Origin: an uncultured Fidelibacterota bacterium
GTDB taxonomy: Bacteria > Fidelibacterota > Marinisomatia > Marinisomatales > UBA1611
NCBI GenBank assembly: GCA_902602795.1
Contig: CACKSF010000008.1
Span: forward strand, 1-37,767
Length of the DNA stretch: 37,767 nt
Direction of reading: 5' to 3'
Under the pieces are notes generated by a model. That model had not been told where the DNA came from. It made no database searches and was given only the letters and a program-made list of their open reading frames with translations. A program made the position numbers and the translations under genes. Of the stretch, positions 1-8,471 are shown in pieces. The stretch's first letter is position 1. Each line of letters starts with the position of its first letter.

Positions 1-45
1 CTCTTTCTTTAATTATTAAAAGTAAAGAAAAGTAGTTTTGATCAC

Positions 46-111
<66 letters not shown>

Positions 112-119
<8 letters not shown>

Positions 120-232
120 CTCTGAAGAGTAATACCAAACACTCCTCAATAAAAGCCTCACTTAACTGTGGGGCTTTTTGTTTTCATTCCTTATCATATT
201 TATCCATTGTTTATCAAATAAAGGACACAAAA
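112..232 (+). repeat. tRNA-Asp 3'-end / downstream module, copy 1 (reference copy)
   Basis: The order is the 3' acceptor strand of tRNA-Asp, then GCTCTGAAGAGTAATACCAAAC (119-140), then the terminator, then an AT-rich spacer ending in GGACACAAA. The same order occurs at 2391-2512 and 10034-10157, and a shorter piece occurs at 21681. This is the presumed intact attachment locus. Confidence 0.75.
152..179 (+). terminator. Rho-independent terminator of tRNA-Asp
   Basis: The hairpin AAAGCCTCAC / GTGGGGCTTT with a 6-nt loop is followed by a T-run. It lies about 30 nt after the tRNA. Confidence 0.85.
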
Positions 233-239
233 TTGAAGG

Positions 240-350
240 ACACGCTTTAAACGTCATCCATTAACTCAACGTAATTCCTAACCCACAACCTGAAAGCGAC
301 GGGGGTAGGGTGCGAGGTATAAGACGTACACACATTGTACTGCAATTTTT
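240..350. repeat. Dispersed repeat C, copy 1
   Basis: The stretch CATTAACTCAACGTAATTCC, a G-rich segment and ACACACATTGTAC...CAATTTTTT is closely repeated at about 10240-10340, and partly at about 21715-21765. It lies downstream of the att-like module in each case. No coding potential was seen. Confidence 0.7.
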
Positions 351-362
351 TGAAACACAAAC

Positions 363-383
363 AAAAAACCCCACGAATGTGAG
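363..383 (-). terminator. Terminator of the 399-2240 gene
   Basis: Read on the minus strand, CTCACATTCGTGGGG followed by TTTTTT forms a short stem with a 4-nt loop just after the stop codon. It belongs to the same hairpin family (CCCCAC-NTTC-GTGGGG-T6) found on the plus strand at 7.2, 14.3 and 16.8 kb. Confidence 0.75.
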
Positions 384-398
384 CTAATAATTATTCTT

Positions 399-2240
399 TT
401 AATTGTGACCTAATTTAAAAGATAAACCACTCCTTACTATCAAACCTTCGCTCAACCGCTCACCAAGGGAATAACCATTTGTTTTGTAGCCTAAATGGAA
501 TGTCAATCCATAATGATGTTTATTTTTTAATATCTCGTAATTAATGGTGCTTATTACTTTGCCTCCCAGCCCATCAATATTTTTTAATTTATCATTCTGG
601 TAAAATTTAATTTCTGGTTGATGCCAAATTTGTCCTGAAAAATTAAAAGATAGTTTGTCTATTGGTTTTATATTCCAAATATCTGCAGTAATTCTCCATG
701 AATCTGGTAATTCAGAATCTGAATGACTGAAACTAAACTGCATGAGTGTAGAATCGAACTTTAAATAATTCTGATATACTAACTCTGGTCCATATGGAGT
801 GTACTCAAATCTAAATCTAGGTAAATATTTAAGTCCATTTTTAAAGTTTATCATACTTACCTTAGAACAATTTTTTCCTTTTACTACATAATCATAGAAG
901 ACAGCTTTTAACGCATAATAATTCATCGGGTCTGTATAAAGAGCTATAAGAGAATAATTTCTCATCTTTTCTCGAGTTAAAACTTCCTTACCATCACCAT
1001 AAAGTGTATTTAAGTTTTTTCTATATCGAATAGGGTCACCGTTTGGATTTGTAATAAAGGCTGTATAACCAGGCATATCACCGCTGCTGTACATATAAGG
1101 CCAACTATATTTATAATTGAACTTTTGATCCAATAAAATATTTTTTCTCATTAGATCCGAAAAAATTAAATTACTTTCAGAGCCTCCAAGGTTTATCATT
1201 AGGCCTTGCTGTTTGGTAAAGTTTTCTGGATAATTTAAAGATATATAGGAAAATTCATTGTTAAAAGGTGGTGGCATATTGTATTTGATTTCTATAATTG
1301 AACCACCAGCTTCAATCCCTCTGTACCCATGGCCAAGTTCATGATTCATGGTTAACATATAATCAACTAATAAATAATTTGTAAAAAACAACTTACTTAA
1401 TCGAAAAATAGGATCATTTAATTTTGGGAAGAAAGATGAATCTAAATAATCGTATAAATGGAGTGCTGCATGAAGGTTTTCAGCTAGAAGAGTCTGATGA
1501 AATCGTTTTCCATAAACTAGGTTATATACGGAATTTTCATTTCGTGCTTTAGTATTTGAATCTTGAGGTGATCCATCAACATCTGATACTTTTTGTGTTG
1601 CTATTTGAGCTTTTAGATTTGCTAAAGAAGCTGAACCATTTACTAATACAGAAAAACTGAAGGTATTATTTTTATAGTTTGTATTGTAAAAAACATCACT
1701 TGGAACATCAGTTAATCCTAAATAATAAGAAGCACGTAAACCAATTCGCTCATTAATCATGTAATTTGCTCCAAGCAATAACCCAGCATCAAAGTTTAAA
1801 GCAGCAGGATCAACGCTTCCAGTTGAATATTCGGTTCCTACATTAGGATTTGAAGAACCCCCTAAACGTAATCCAGCTTGAATACCACCTAATCCTTCAA
1901 ATCCATATCCAAGATTTGTAGAGAAAAGTAAATGTGCAGCTACGTAATTATATGAATCATAGTAAGGAATTTCGTAAGTACCAACAATACCAGAACCGAA
2001 GGAAAAAGAATCCTTTAACTTAGACCCTCTTTGTAAAAAACTTGCTCCTACAATCAAGTTACCTGCTTGCTTTTCTAGACCAATATTAAATCCACCTTTA
2101 TATTCATTATTAAGATTCCCTAAAGGATTATTATCATCTTTAAACTTTATTTTTGACATATTATATCCACCAGTAAGTGTGAGTCCAGTCTGCGCAAAAA
2201 TATTTGATAACATAAAAACACTTATTAATATTGTTTTCAT
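399..2240 (-). CDS. Outer-membrane beta-barrel protein with HELGH metallopeptidase-like motif
   Basis: This 613-aa protein starts with a signal peptide (MKTILISVFMLSNIFAQ). Residues ~20-200 have the alternating aromatic/glycine pattern of an outer-membrane beta-barrel (porin/OmpW-like). A central region contains MNHELGHGYRG, so H300-E301-x-x-H304 matches the zinc-metalloprotease HExxH motif. The last ~120 residues again look like beta-strands and end in GLSFKLGHN. I infer a surface protein with a globular, possibly peptidase, insert. The third zinc ligand was not identified, so catalysis is not established. It is the only gene between the tRNA and the second att-like scar, on the opposite strand to most neighbours, and has its own terminator. 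Confidence 0.8.
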   Translation of the reverse strand: MKTILISVFMLSNIFAQTGLTLTGGYNMSKIKFKDDNNPLGNLNNEYKGGFNIGLEKQAGNLIVGASFLQRGSKLKDSFSFGSGIVGTYEIPYYDSYNYVAAHLLFSTNLGYGFEGLGGIQAGLRLGGSSNPNVGTEYSTGSVDPAALNFDAGLLLGANYMINERIGLRASYYLGLTDVPSDVFYNTNYKNNTFSFSVLVNGSASLANLKAQIATQKVSDVDGSPQDSNTKARNENSVYNLVYGKRFHQTLLAENLHAALHLYDYLDSSFFPKLNDPIFRLSKLFFTNYLLVDYMLTMNHELGHGYRGIEAGGSIIEIKYNMPPPFNNEFSYISLNYPENFTKQQGLMINLGGSESNLIFSDLMRKNILLDQKFNYKYSWPYMYSSGDMPGYTAFITNPNGDPIRYRKNLNTLYGDGKEVLTREKMRNYSLIALYTDPMNYYALKAVFYDYVVKGKNCSKVSMINFKNGLKYLPRFRFEYTPYGPELVYQNYLKFDSTLMQFSFSHSDSELPDSWRITADIWNIKPIDKLSFNFSGQIWHQPEIKFYQNDKLKNIDGLGGKVISTINYEILKNKHHYGLTFHLGYKTNGYSLGERLSEGLIVRSGLSFKLGHN

Positions 2241-2390
2241 AAATTATTTTTTGTCATCTTTGAAATAATTTTAAATCTTTTCAAAATGAAAGTCACATAT
2301 TAAACAAACTAAGTTATTTATAAAATGTTCCCACGGATGTGGTATTATAGATCAAGATTAACAACAAAAAGAGTTCGCTGAGTATACCGT

Positions 2391-2512
2391 CCGCCCCGCT
2401 CTGAGAAGTAATACCAAACCTCTCTCAAAAAAAGCCTCGATTTAATTCGAGGCTTTTTTGTTTCAATTATAATCAAACATATTCACATATACTTTAAAAA
2501 TGGACACAAAAT
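2391..2512 (+). repeat. tRNA-Asp 3'-end / downstream module, copy 2 (scar)
   Basis: GCTCTGAGAAGTAATACCAAAC (2398-2419) matches the tRNA-Asp tail with one small change. It is followed by a strong terminator hairpin and GGACACAAA. The preceding bases (GAGTTCGCTGAGTATACCGTCCGCCCC) are only a poor match to the tRNA T-arm, so the tRNA part is eroded. Confidence 0.7.
2430..2457 (+). terminator. Terminator inside att-like module copy 2
   Basis: AAGCCTCGA-tttaat-TCGAGGCTT is followed by a T-run, a perfect 9-bp stem. A close copy lies at 27373-27407. No active gene precedes it on this strand, so it appears carried along with the module. Confidence 0.85.
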
Positions 2513-2964
2513 ATATAATTCACTTTTTCAACCTCCCTCCTCTTCCCCAACTTCCATCAAGGGGGTGCCCCTTTGCTTAATGATAGAAGTTCAAATACTA
2601 GCCTCATTTTTAGAGAGTTGTGCGGGAGATGCAACCAGCTATGAAATATTGTGACAAATTAGGCCAACATTTAGGTTGGATGGCCTCCTCAAAAAAAGCG
2701 GTACCACGCTACTTTGTTTAATAAATGTAGTACCTACTATTCGTGTACCTTGAAAAATTCAAATAGTTAAAGTTTTGTTTTTACCTTACAATATTATTTT
2801 TTTAATTTTAGCGATGACATTTCTTTTCAGTATATCCTCATACTGGTGGCCTATAAGGCCTAGATAAAATCCCTGCGCATCACTGCGTCTAAACAATAAA
2901 CCAATATATTACCACTTTAAAAACTATAAGATAGTTTTATTTACTATCAAAATTGAGGATAAAA
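2513..2964. other. Long intergenic region upstream of trpB2
   Basis: No convincing gene is present. It shares CTCTTCCCCAACTTCCATCA...GGGTGCCCCTTTGC with 27495-27545. A minus-strand terminator-like hairpin AGCG-TGGTAC-CGCT-T7 lies at 2691-2710, next to an inverted repeat at 2661-2686 (AGGCCAAC/GTTGGatGGCCT). Just before trpB2, AAAACTAT-AAG-ATAGTTTT (2920-2938) is a perfect 8-bp inverted repeat that could be an operator or leader hairpin. GAGGA at 2955 is the trpB2 ribosome-binding site. Confidence 0.6.
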
Positions 2965-4317
2965 ATGAATATTAAAACTTTACTTTCAGAGAACGAACTA
3001 CCCAGAAGCTATTACAATATTATTTCTGATTTACCAACATCGATACCTCCAGTTCTTCACCCGGGAACAAAAAATCCTGTTGGCCCAGAAGATCTATCAC
3101 CCCTTTTCCCATTGGAATTAATAAAACAAGAAGTTTCAAATTCTCGGTTTATTGAAATTCCTGACGAAGTAATTGACATATATAAATTATATAGGCCTTC
3201 TCCGCTTTACAGAGCAAGAGCACTTGAAAAGCTATTAGATACACCTGCAAAGATATATTATAAATACGAAGGCGTTAGTCCTACAGGTAGTCACAAACCA
3301 AATACTGCAATTCCTCAAGCATATTATAATAAAGAAGAAGGAATAAAAAAAATTACTACAGAAACTGGCGCAGGCCAATGGGGTTCATCATTAGCATTCG
3401 CTTGCTCGAAATTTGGTATTGATTTGGAAGTTTTCATGGTTAAAGTAAGTTATGAGCAAAAGCCATATAGAAAAGCAATGATGGAAGCTTTTGGAGCGAA
3501 GTGCATTGCAAGCCCCTCTAATCAAACAAATGTAGGTAAAAAAATACTTTCAGAGAATCCAGATTCAACTGGTAGTCTCGGAATAGCAATTTCTGAAGCA
3601 GTAGAAAGATGCGCGATGTCTAGCAATGTTAAGTATGCTCTTGGCTCTGTTTTAAATCATGTACTAATGCACCAAACAATAATAGGTTTAGAGGCACAAA
3701 AACAATTAGAAAAATTAGATGCTAAACCAGATATTATAGTAGGATGCACAGGCGGTGGAAGCAACTTTAGCGGAATCGCACTTCCATTTTTAGGAGATTC
3801 AATAATTAATAATGATAAATTAATACTAAAAGCTATCGAACCTTCAGCCTGTCCTTCTCTAACAAAAGGTAAGTACGCATACGATTTTGGCGATACTGGA
3901 CAGATGACACCTTTAACAAAAATGCATACTCTAGGCTCTCAGTTTGTTCCATCGGGTTTTCATGCTGGTGGATTAAGATACCATGGAATGGCTCCATTAG
4001 TAAGTCATTTAGTTAATGAAGGGTTCATCATACCTGAGGCATACAATCAGACTGATATTTTTAAAGCAGGTTTATTATTTGCGAGAGCTGAAGGTATTAT
4101 ACCAGCTCCAGAGGCAAATCATGCTGTCAAAGGGGCCATAGAATCTGCACTTGATTGCAAGTTAAAGGGTGAGAAAAAAACTATCTTATTCAATCTATGC
4201 GGTCATGGTTATTTTGACATGCAAGCCTATATTGATTATTTTGACAACAAACTTTTTGATCACGAATATTCCGATAACGAAATAGCGATGGCCCTTTCGG
4301 GACTTCCCGCAGTATAG
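2965..4317 (+). CDS. trpB2: TrpB2-type tryptophan synthase beta-like PLP enzyme
   Basis: A 450-aa fold-type II PLP enzyme. The ORF track begins at a TTG 12 nt earlier, but GAGGA sits 5 nt before the ATG at 2965, so I take that start. The PLP lysine is K111 in GSHKPNTA, ETGAGQWG follows, and the phosphate-binding loop is GCTGGGSN (from ~260). The long N-terminal part with RPSPLYRA and the LHTLGSQFVPSGFHAGGLRYHG-type region are characteristic of TrpB2 (COG1350) rather than TrpB1. Characterised archaeal TrpB2 enzymes make tryptophan from indole and O-phospho-L-serine. No trpA or other trp gene is adjacent, which argues for indole salvage. It is followed after 75 bp by a serine-kinase-like gene. 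From codon ~260 onward the sequence is duplicated at 21.8 kb. Confidence 0.93.
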   Translation: MNIKTLLSENELPRSYYNIISDLPTSIPPVLHPGTKNPVGPEDLSPLFPLELIKQEVSNSRFIEIPDEVIDIYKLYRPSPLYRARALEKLLDTPAKIYYKYEGVSPTGSHKPNTAIPQAYYNKEEGIKKITTETGAGQWGSSLAFACSKFGIDLEVFMVKVSYEQKPYRKAMMEAFGAKCIASPSNQTNVGKKILSENPDSTGSLGIAISEAVERCAMSSNVKYALGSVLNHVLMHQTIIGLEAQKQLEKLDAKPDIIVGCTGGGSNFSGIALPFLGDSIINNDKLILKAIEPSACPSLTKGKYAYDFGDTGQMTPLTKMHTLGSQFVPSGFHAGGLRYHGMAPLVSHLVNEGFIIPEAYNQTDIFKAGLLFARAEGIIPAPEANHAVKGAIESALDCKLKGEKKTILFNLCGHGYFDMQAYIDYFDNKLFDHEYSDNEIAMALSGLPAV

Positions 4318-4332
4318 TTTATATCGATAATT

Positions 4333-4372
4333 TATTCTGAGGTATTTAGTATAACCTGAATACCTCAGAATA
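4333..4372 (+). promoter_or_regulatory. Intercistronic perfect inverted repeat between trpB2 and the kinase-like gene
   Basis: TATTCTGAGGTATT and AATACCTCAGAATA are perfect 14-nt arms around a 12-nt loop. There is no T-run, so it is not a classical terminator. It ends 20 nt before the downstream start codon. It could be an mRNA-stability or attenuating stem, or a dyad operator. The same structure is in the duplicate at 22408-22447. Confidence 0.7.
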
Positions 4373-4392
4373 GTATTCATTAGGGATTATTT

Positions 4393-4821
4393 ATGGTTGT
4401 TGATCAAATTAGGAACAAGCTTGTTTTAGAAAAAAAGAGTTTATTGCATAATGAATTAATGCCTCATGAAAAAGTAAGTAACAGAGGAATAAATCAACTG
4501 AATAACTACATTGGCAATATCCATCATGATATTATTCTGCCTAGTATTTTAATATGTAATAAAACCAATGTGATTATTGATGGTCACCACAGATTCCATG
4601 CCTTAAAATTACTGAACATCGATCTAATTCCTGTTTCATTGATAGACTATAATTCTGATTTAATTTTGACTAATGAAGAGAATAATTTATCAAAAAAAGA
4701 AATTATAGACTCTGCTAAGAACAAAAATATCTTTCCTCCGAGAACATCAAGGCATGTAATTAATTTTAAAAATCATAATTTTCCAATAATTATTATTTCA
4801 GACCTAAGAGTAATAAATTAA
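4393..4821 (+). CDS. ParB/Srx-fold protein resembling free L-serine kinases (SerK/SbnI-like)
   Basis: A 142-aa protein with ATG preceded by AGGGA. It contains ELMPHEKV (H25-E26) and NVIIDGHHRFHALKLL (~57-72), the ParB/Srx-type core. In the ADP-dependent free serine kinase SerK of Thermococcus and in staphylococcal SbnI, an N-terminal glutamate is catalytic and a DGxHR motif contributes to the site; both elements appear here. Those enzymes are longer, so this may be a minimal version. It lies 75 bp after trpB2 on the same strand, and TrpB2 enzymes use O-phosphoserine. I therefore infer that it makes O-phospho-L-serine for TrpB2. The alternative is a small ParB-like DNA-binding protein. An identical gene lies at 22468-22896. 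Confidence 0.72.
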   Translation: MVVDQIRNKLVLEKKSLLHNELMPHEKVSNRGINQLNNYIGNIHHDIILPSILICNKTNVIIDGHHRFHALKLLNIDLIPVSLIDYNSDLILTNEENNLSKKEIIDSAKNKNIFPPRTSRHVINFKNHNFPIIIISDLRVIN

Positions 4822-4920
4822 AATATACTAAATCCGAACATAGCACTATCCTATTACGTAATAAAAGAAGCACAAATAATAGCCTTATTTATTGAGAGAT
4901 GCGGTATATAATTAGAATTT

Positions 4921-5002
4921 AAATGAAGCACGGGTGTAATCCTAGTGTGTAATACTTTTTGCCCTTTATAGATGGGTTTTTTGTTTGTGGGATGATAGGT
5001 AA
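4921..5002 (+). repeat. Dispersed intergenic repeat A, copy 1
   Basis: The repeat is AAATGAAGCACGGGTGTAAT, then GTGTAATACTTTTTGCCCTTTATAGATG, then TTTTTTGTTTGTGGGATGAT. Six other copies occur, all on the plus strand (8.3, 13.9, 17.9, 23.0, 27.6, 34.25 kb). Most lie shortly before a gene start. Function unknown. It ends 8 nt before the LRR gene start. Confidence 0.85.
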
Positions 5003-5010
5003 ACTTTGGA

Positions 5011-7209
5011 ATGAAAAAATCACTTTTTATATTAACATTATTAACTATCGGGTTAGGTCAGTCTTCTGACTCTTTAATCAGTGTTTACACTTACCCTGAT
5101 TATTCAAACACATCCAATCCAAAAATTTTACCCTATGGAGATGATAAAGTAATAGTAGCAGGAACGAATTCGAACGATGAAACCTCAAACATACTTTTTT
5201 TAATTATAGACCACTATGGTAATATGATAAATAGTACTGAATATCCGGACCAAAATTACTTAATTGATTTTGTGACTGTCCCAGATGGTAGTTATATCAT
5301 CGCAACGGATAATGGATTGTGGAGGCTTGTGACAGTAGATAATAATTTTAATTTTTCTTTTTTGACGAATGAATTCAATGGAAATGAAATAACCTCTATT
5401 TCGGTAAATGAAGATAGTACTTTTAATGTAACCACAACCCAGTCTTCACCATCCGAAATATTACAGTTTGATCTTGATGGTGAACTTTTATCATCTTTTA
5501 ATGTTTATGATGCAGAACAAGATACCTATGTAAATGAAAATTTTAACAATCATATAAAAACATCCGATGGGGGATTCTTATTTTTCAATGACTCATCTGT
5601 CTATAAAACAGATTTTCAAGGACACGTAGAATGGATGAACGATATCTTAGGACTTTCAGGAATAATAAACGTATCGGAGAAAAATGGAGGATTTTTTATT
5701 ATTGGTTATCAAGTTATAGAGTACTGGCCTTATGACCTACATAATGTTGTTATATGGGTTGATGAATTTGGTAATGAGATTTCATCTTATGTACCTGATT
5801 ATGATAATATACTTAATTCGTGTATTTTAATTGAGGATGGTTTCATTTTTACTGGCTTTTATAGCTACTCATTTGTTTTAAGACCAATTTTCATAAGGTT
5901 TAATCAAAATTTAGATGAAGTATTATTTTATTTCGCCAGCATGAGTATTGATGGGAGCACTACGGATATGATAAGAATAAATGAAAATGAATTCTTTTCA
6001 GTGGGCATTGGTTATCCACCTCCTGAATACGATAATACATTATCGATTTGGCATTATTATTTTGAGCCTTTGCCTGAACAATCAAATTGTACTGCTGATG
6101 ATGGTACAGAAGGTGTTGAACTATGGGAAGAATGTTATTCAATAGAAAACACGACTAATATATTTTTAACCGGGCCAGAGATTGAAGATACCATTCCTCC
6201 TTTAATAGGAAATTTAGTAAATCTCACCTCTTTAGAAGTTAATTGGACAGGAATTCACGGTAATATTCCATCGGAAATAGGCAATCTAACTAATCTAACT
6301 ACTCTCTCTCTTACTGGAAACTCACTATCTGGAGAAATTCCACCGGAATTAGGAAGTCTAACAAACTTAACTACGCTTTCTTTATCGGATAACGGTTTAT
6401 CTGGATCGATTCCATCCGAGTTGGGAAACTTAATAAATTTAACAGACTTAAATTTTTTTGACACTGAGTTGTCAGGAGAAATTCCACCAGAATTAGGCAA
6501 CCTAGTAAATCTAAATTCCCTTGAACTCCACAATAACAATTTAGAAGGTATCATACCAAGCGAAATTGGGAACTTGATTAACCTCACAAATCTTCATCTG
6601 TGGAATAACTATTTGGAAGGTGATGTACCATTAGGAATTTGGGATTTAAATAATTTAGTTGAACTTGATTTATCCTCTAATCAACTTACGGGAATGATTT
6701 CTACAAATATTGGAAGTATGACAAACTTGGAATTGTTAGGTCTGGATGAAAACCAACTTAATGGATTCATTCCTGAAAGTATATGTGAATTAGAACTAAA
6801 TGAATTTGAATCAATTGCTTTGGAATATAATCAATTTTGCCCACCATACCCTTCATGCATTGAAGATTATTTGGGAGAGCAATATACAAGTAATTGTGAA
6901 AATGTATCGGTTTCAGATGATTTGATTTCATATACTTATAAGCTATACAGTTCATATCCAAACCCGTTTAATCCTTTCACTACATTGCGATATGAATTAT
7001 CAGAAGGTGGATTGGTAAATATTACTATTTATGATATGCTTGGGAATGTGATTAAACAGTTAGTAAATGAAGTCCAAAACTCTGGTTATAAATCCATTCA
7101 CTGGAACGCTACCAACGCTCAAGGTCAGCCAGTTTCTGCAGGAGTTTATCTCTACAGCATTGAAGCAGGAGATTTCAGACGGACCAAGAAAATGATATTG
7201 CTAAAATAG
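5011..7209 (+). CDS. Secreted LRR protein with C-terminal FlgD-like/type IX-like sorting tail
   Basis: A 732-aa protein. A signal peptide (MKKSLFILTLLTIGLGQ) is followed by a beta-rich, propeller-like N-terminal half (~20-355) and a short cysteine-containing linker (CTADDGTEGVELWEECYS). About nine plant-type leucine-rich repeats (LxxLxLxxNxLxGxIPxxLGNL) lie at ~390-620. The last ~80 residues (YPNPFNPFTTLRYELSEG ... GVYLYSIEAGDF ... KKMILLK) are a typical FCB-group secretion/anchoring tail. I infer export across the outer membrane and a binding role at the surface. The start lies directly after the dispersed repeat with only a weak ribosome-binding site. It is closed by a strong terminator. 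Confidence 0.92.
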   Translation: MKKSLFILTLLTIGLGQSSDSLISVYTYPDYSNTSNPKILPYGDDKVIVAGTNSNDETSNILFLIIDHYGNMINSTEYPDQNYLIDFVTVPDGSYIIATDNGLWRLVTVDNNFNFSFLTNEFNGNEITSISVNEDSTFNVTTTQSSPSEILQFDLDGELLSSFNVYDAEQDTYVNENFNNHIKTSDGGFLFFNDSSVYKTDFQGHVEWMNDILGLSGIINVSEKNGGFFIIGYQVIEYWPYDLHNVVIWVDEFGNEISSYVPDYDNILNSCILIEDGFIFTGFYSYSFVLRPIFIRFNQNLDEVLFYFASMSIDGSTTDMIRINENEFFSVGIGYPPPEYDNTLSIWHYYFEPLPEQSNCTADDGTEGVELWEECYSIENTTNIFLTGPEIEDTIPPLIGNLVNLTSLEVNWTGIHGNIPSEIGNLTNLTTLSLTGNSLSGEIPPELGSLTNLTTLSLSDNGLSGSIPSELGNLINLTDLNFFDTELSGEIPPELGNLVNLNSLELHNNNLEGIIPSEIGNLINLTNLHLWNNYLEGDVPLGIWDLNNLVELDLSSNQLTGMISTNIGSMTNLELLGLDENQLNGFIPESICELELNEFESIALEYNQFCPPYPSCIEDYLGEQYTSNCENVSVSDDLISYTYKLYSSYPNPFNPFTTLRYELSEGGLVNITIYDMLGNVIKQLVNEVQNSGYKSIHWNATNAQGQPVSAGVYLYSIEAGDFRRTKKMILLK

Positions 7210-7229
7210 AATTATCTTTACACATCAAA

Positions 7230-7251
7230 CCCCACGTTCGTGGGGTTTTTT
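7230..7251 (+). terminator. Terminator after the LRR gene
   Basis: CCCCAC-GTTC-GTGGGG is followed by T6. Beyond the T-run lies a conserved tail, GTTTGTGGGATGATGATTAGATT (7252-7274), shared with other gene junctions and not needed for a terminator. The next ATG is only 6 nt further. Confidence 0.9.
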
Positions 7252-7279
7252 GTTTGTGGGATGATGATTAGATTCTAAT

Positions 7280-8176
7280 ATGAAAATATTTACCTATATA
7301 ATTATTTTTATTTTTTCTTCACTAATCTTTTCCCATGAAGATCTCATAAATAAATCAAATGAAATGGTTGAAATTGAAACTAAAGATGGGAATATACTTT
7401 TAGGGTATATAATTGATAGTGATGGTAATGGGTTTACACTAGAGACAAAAGACGGATTAAAAATAACGATACCCAAATCTTCAGTTTTAAGATCGAATAC
7501 CTTAGAAATAAAAGATAAAGATGGTAGAATATTTCGTGCAGATCCAAACAAAAGTCTTTACATATTTGCTCCGTCGGCTTTTCCAATTGAGAATAAGAAA
7601 TCTTACTGTAGAGACTTTTGCGTTTTCTTTCCATCTTATAACAGAGGATTCAGTAATAATTTTTCATTACAGCTAGGTGCTTTTGTTGTACCCGGGATGT
7701 CATTTGATGATGTTCCTATTGTACTTTCGGGAAAATTTTCCTTTCCAGAGTATAAGTCAAAAAAGTTTTTTAAAGCCTCTTTCGCCAGCGGTCTAATGTA
7801 TGTTAGACTTCCAGAATTTGAAAAAGACAGTTTTGGATATGGCATAGCATTTGGTACTATGACACTGGGTGATAAATTCAATCATTTATCAACTTCAATA
7901 GGTTTTGGTTATTCCACAACGGGAGCTGATTGGGAATTCCAAGAAAAACCAATTTATAATTTATCTGGTAACTTTAGATTTTCAAATTCTATTGCTTTTG
8001 TCGGAGAATCATGGATTTTTCCTGAAGGAGATCTTAATGATCAACTGTTTGCGCTATCGTTAAGATTTATTGGCAGAAAATTTGCAGTTGATTTAGGTGG
8101 CCTAATGACACTTAGCATGCTTGATGAATCAGTTATTCCTATCCCAATTATAAATTTTACTTATCATACTGATTAA
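7280..8176 (+). CDS. Envelope protein with small N-terminal beta domain and barrel-like C-terminus
   Basis: A 298-aa protein with a signal peptide (MKIFTYIIIFIFSSLIFS). Residues ~25-80 (VEIETKDGNILLGYIIDSD ... TIPKSSVLR) resemble a small LSM/SH3-like beta domain seen in secreted FCB proteins. A cysteine pair (YCRDFCVFFP) follows. Residues ~115-298 have glycine- and aromatic-rich alternating strands suggesting an outer-membrane barrel. I do not recognise a named family. The start is 28 nt after a terminator T-run, inside the repeat context. Confidence 0.82.
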   Translation: MKIFTYIIIFIFSSLIFSHEDLINKSNEMVEIETKDGNILLGYIIDSDGNGFTLETKDGLKITIPKSSVLRSNTLEIKDKDGRIFRADPNKSLYIFAPSAFPIENKKSYCRDFCVFFPSYNRGFSNNFSLQLGAFVVPGMSFDDVPIVLSGKFSFPEYKSKKFFKASFASGLMYVRLPEFEKDSFGYGIAFGTMTLGDKFNHLSTSIGFGYSTTGADWEFQEKPIYNLSGNFRFSNSIAFVGESWIFPEGDLNDQLFALSLRFIGRKFAVDLGGLMTLSMLDESVIPIPIINFTYHTD

Positions 8177-8310
8177 TTTCGGACTTATAATACTTCCTTA
8201 GTCATTTTATCTTCCCAAAGATGCGCCTTTTATTGGAACAAAACCGAACCAAATATTATCCTCATTCTTAGAGTGTTGTGTATAGGGGCTTTGGTCTATA
8301 AATAGCCTAT

Positions 8311-8396
8311 AAATAAAGCACGGGTGTAATACTACTGTGTAATACTTTTTACCCTTTATATATGTGTTTTTTGTTTGTGGGATGATGGTTAGATTA
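8311..8396 (+). repeat. Dispersed intergenic repeat A, copy 2
   Basis: AAATAAAGCACGGGTGTAAT ... TGTGTAATACTTTTTACCCTTTATATATG ... TTTTTTGTTTGTGGGATGATGGTTAGATT. It is the best match to the repeat A consensus. The gap between the previous stop and this repeat (8177-8310) contains no gene. Confidence 0.85.
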
Positions 8397-8471
8397 AAAC
8401 TTTAAATATTTACTATTTAAGCATTATTTAACTATTATTAATTAATTTTTAAATATAATTGATAATAAGAT

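Larger units (their letters stand above)
3741..4992 (+). repeat. 1252-bp direct repeat, copy 1
   Basis: By line-by-line comparison this segment appears identical to 21816-23067 (constant offset 18075). It holds the last ~190 codons of trpB2, the intergenic hairpin, the whole serine-kinase-like gene and the following dispersed repeat up to TGTGGGA. The left edge lies inside trpB2 and the right edge inside the conserved TTTTTTGTTTGTGGGA motif. Confidence 0.95.

Noticed and set aside
2691-2710. T-box-like TGGTACCGC on the minus strand upstream of the 399-2240 gene
   Set aside because: The core AGNGTGGTACCGC is suggestive, but the sequence is simply a short hairpin with a T-run on the minus strand. 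No specifier stem was seen, and the next minus-strand gene is ~450 bp away and not amino-acid related.
4195-4380. Minus-strand 61-aa ORF (also at 22270-22455)
   Set aside because: A shadow of the trpB2 3' end and the intergenic inverted repeat; present twice only because the DNA is duplicated.
6255-6587. Minus-strand 110-aa ORF with repeated PNSGGISPD units
   Set aside because: The repeats are the reverse complement of the LRR coding repeats; a shadow ORF.
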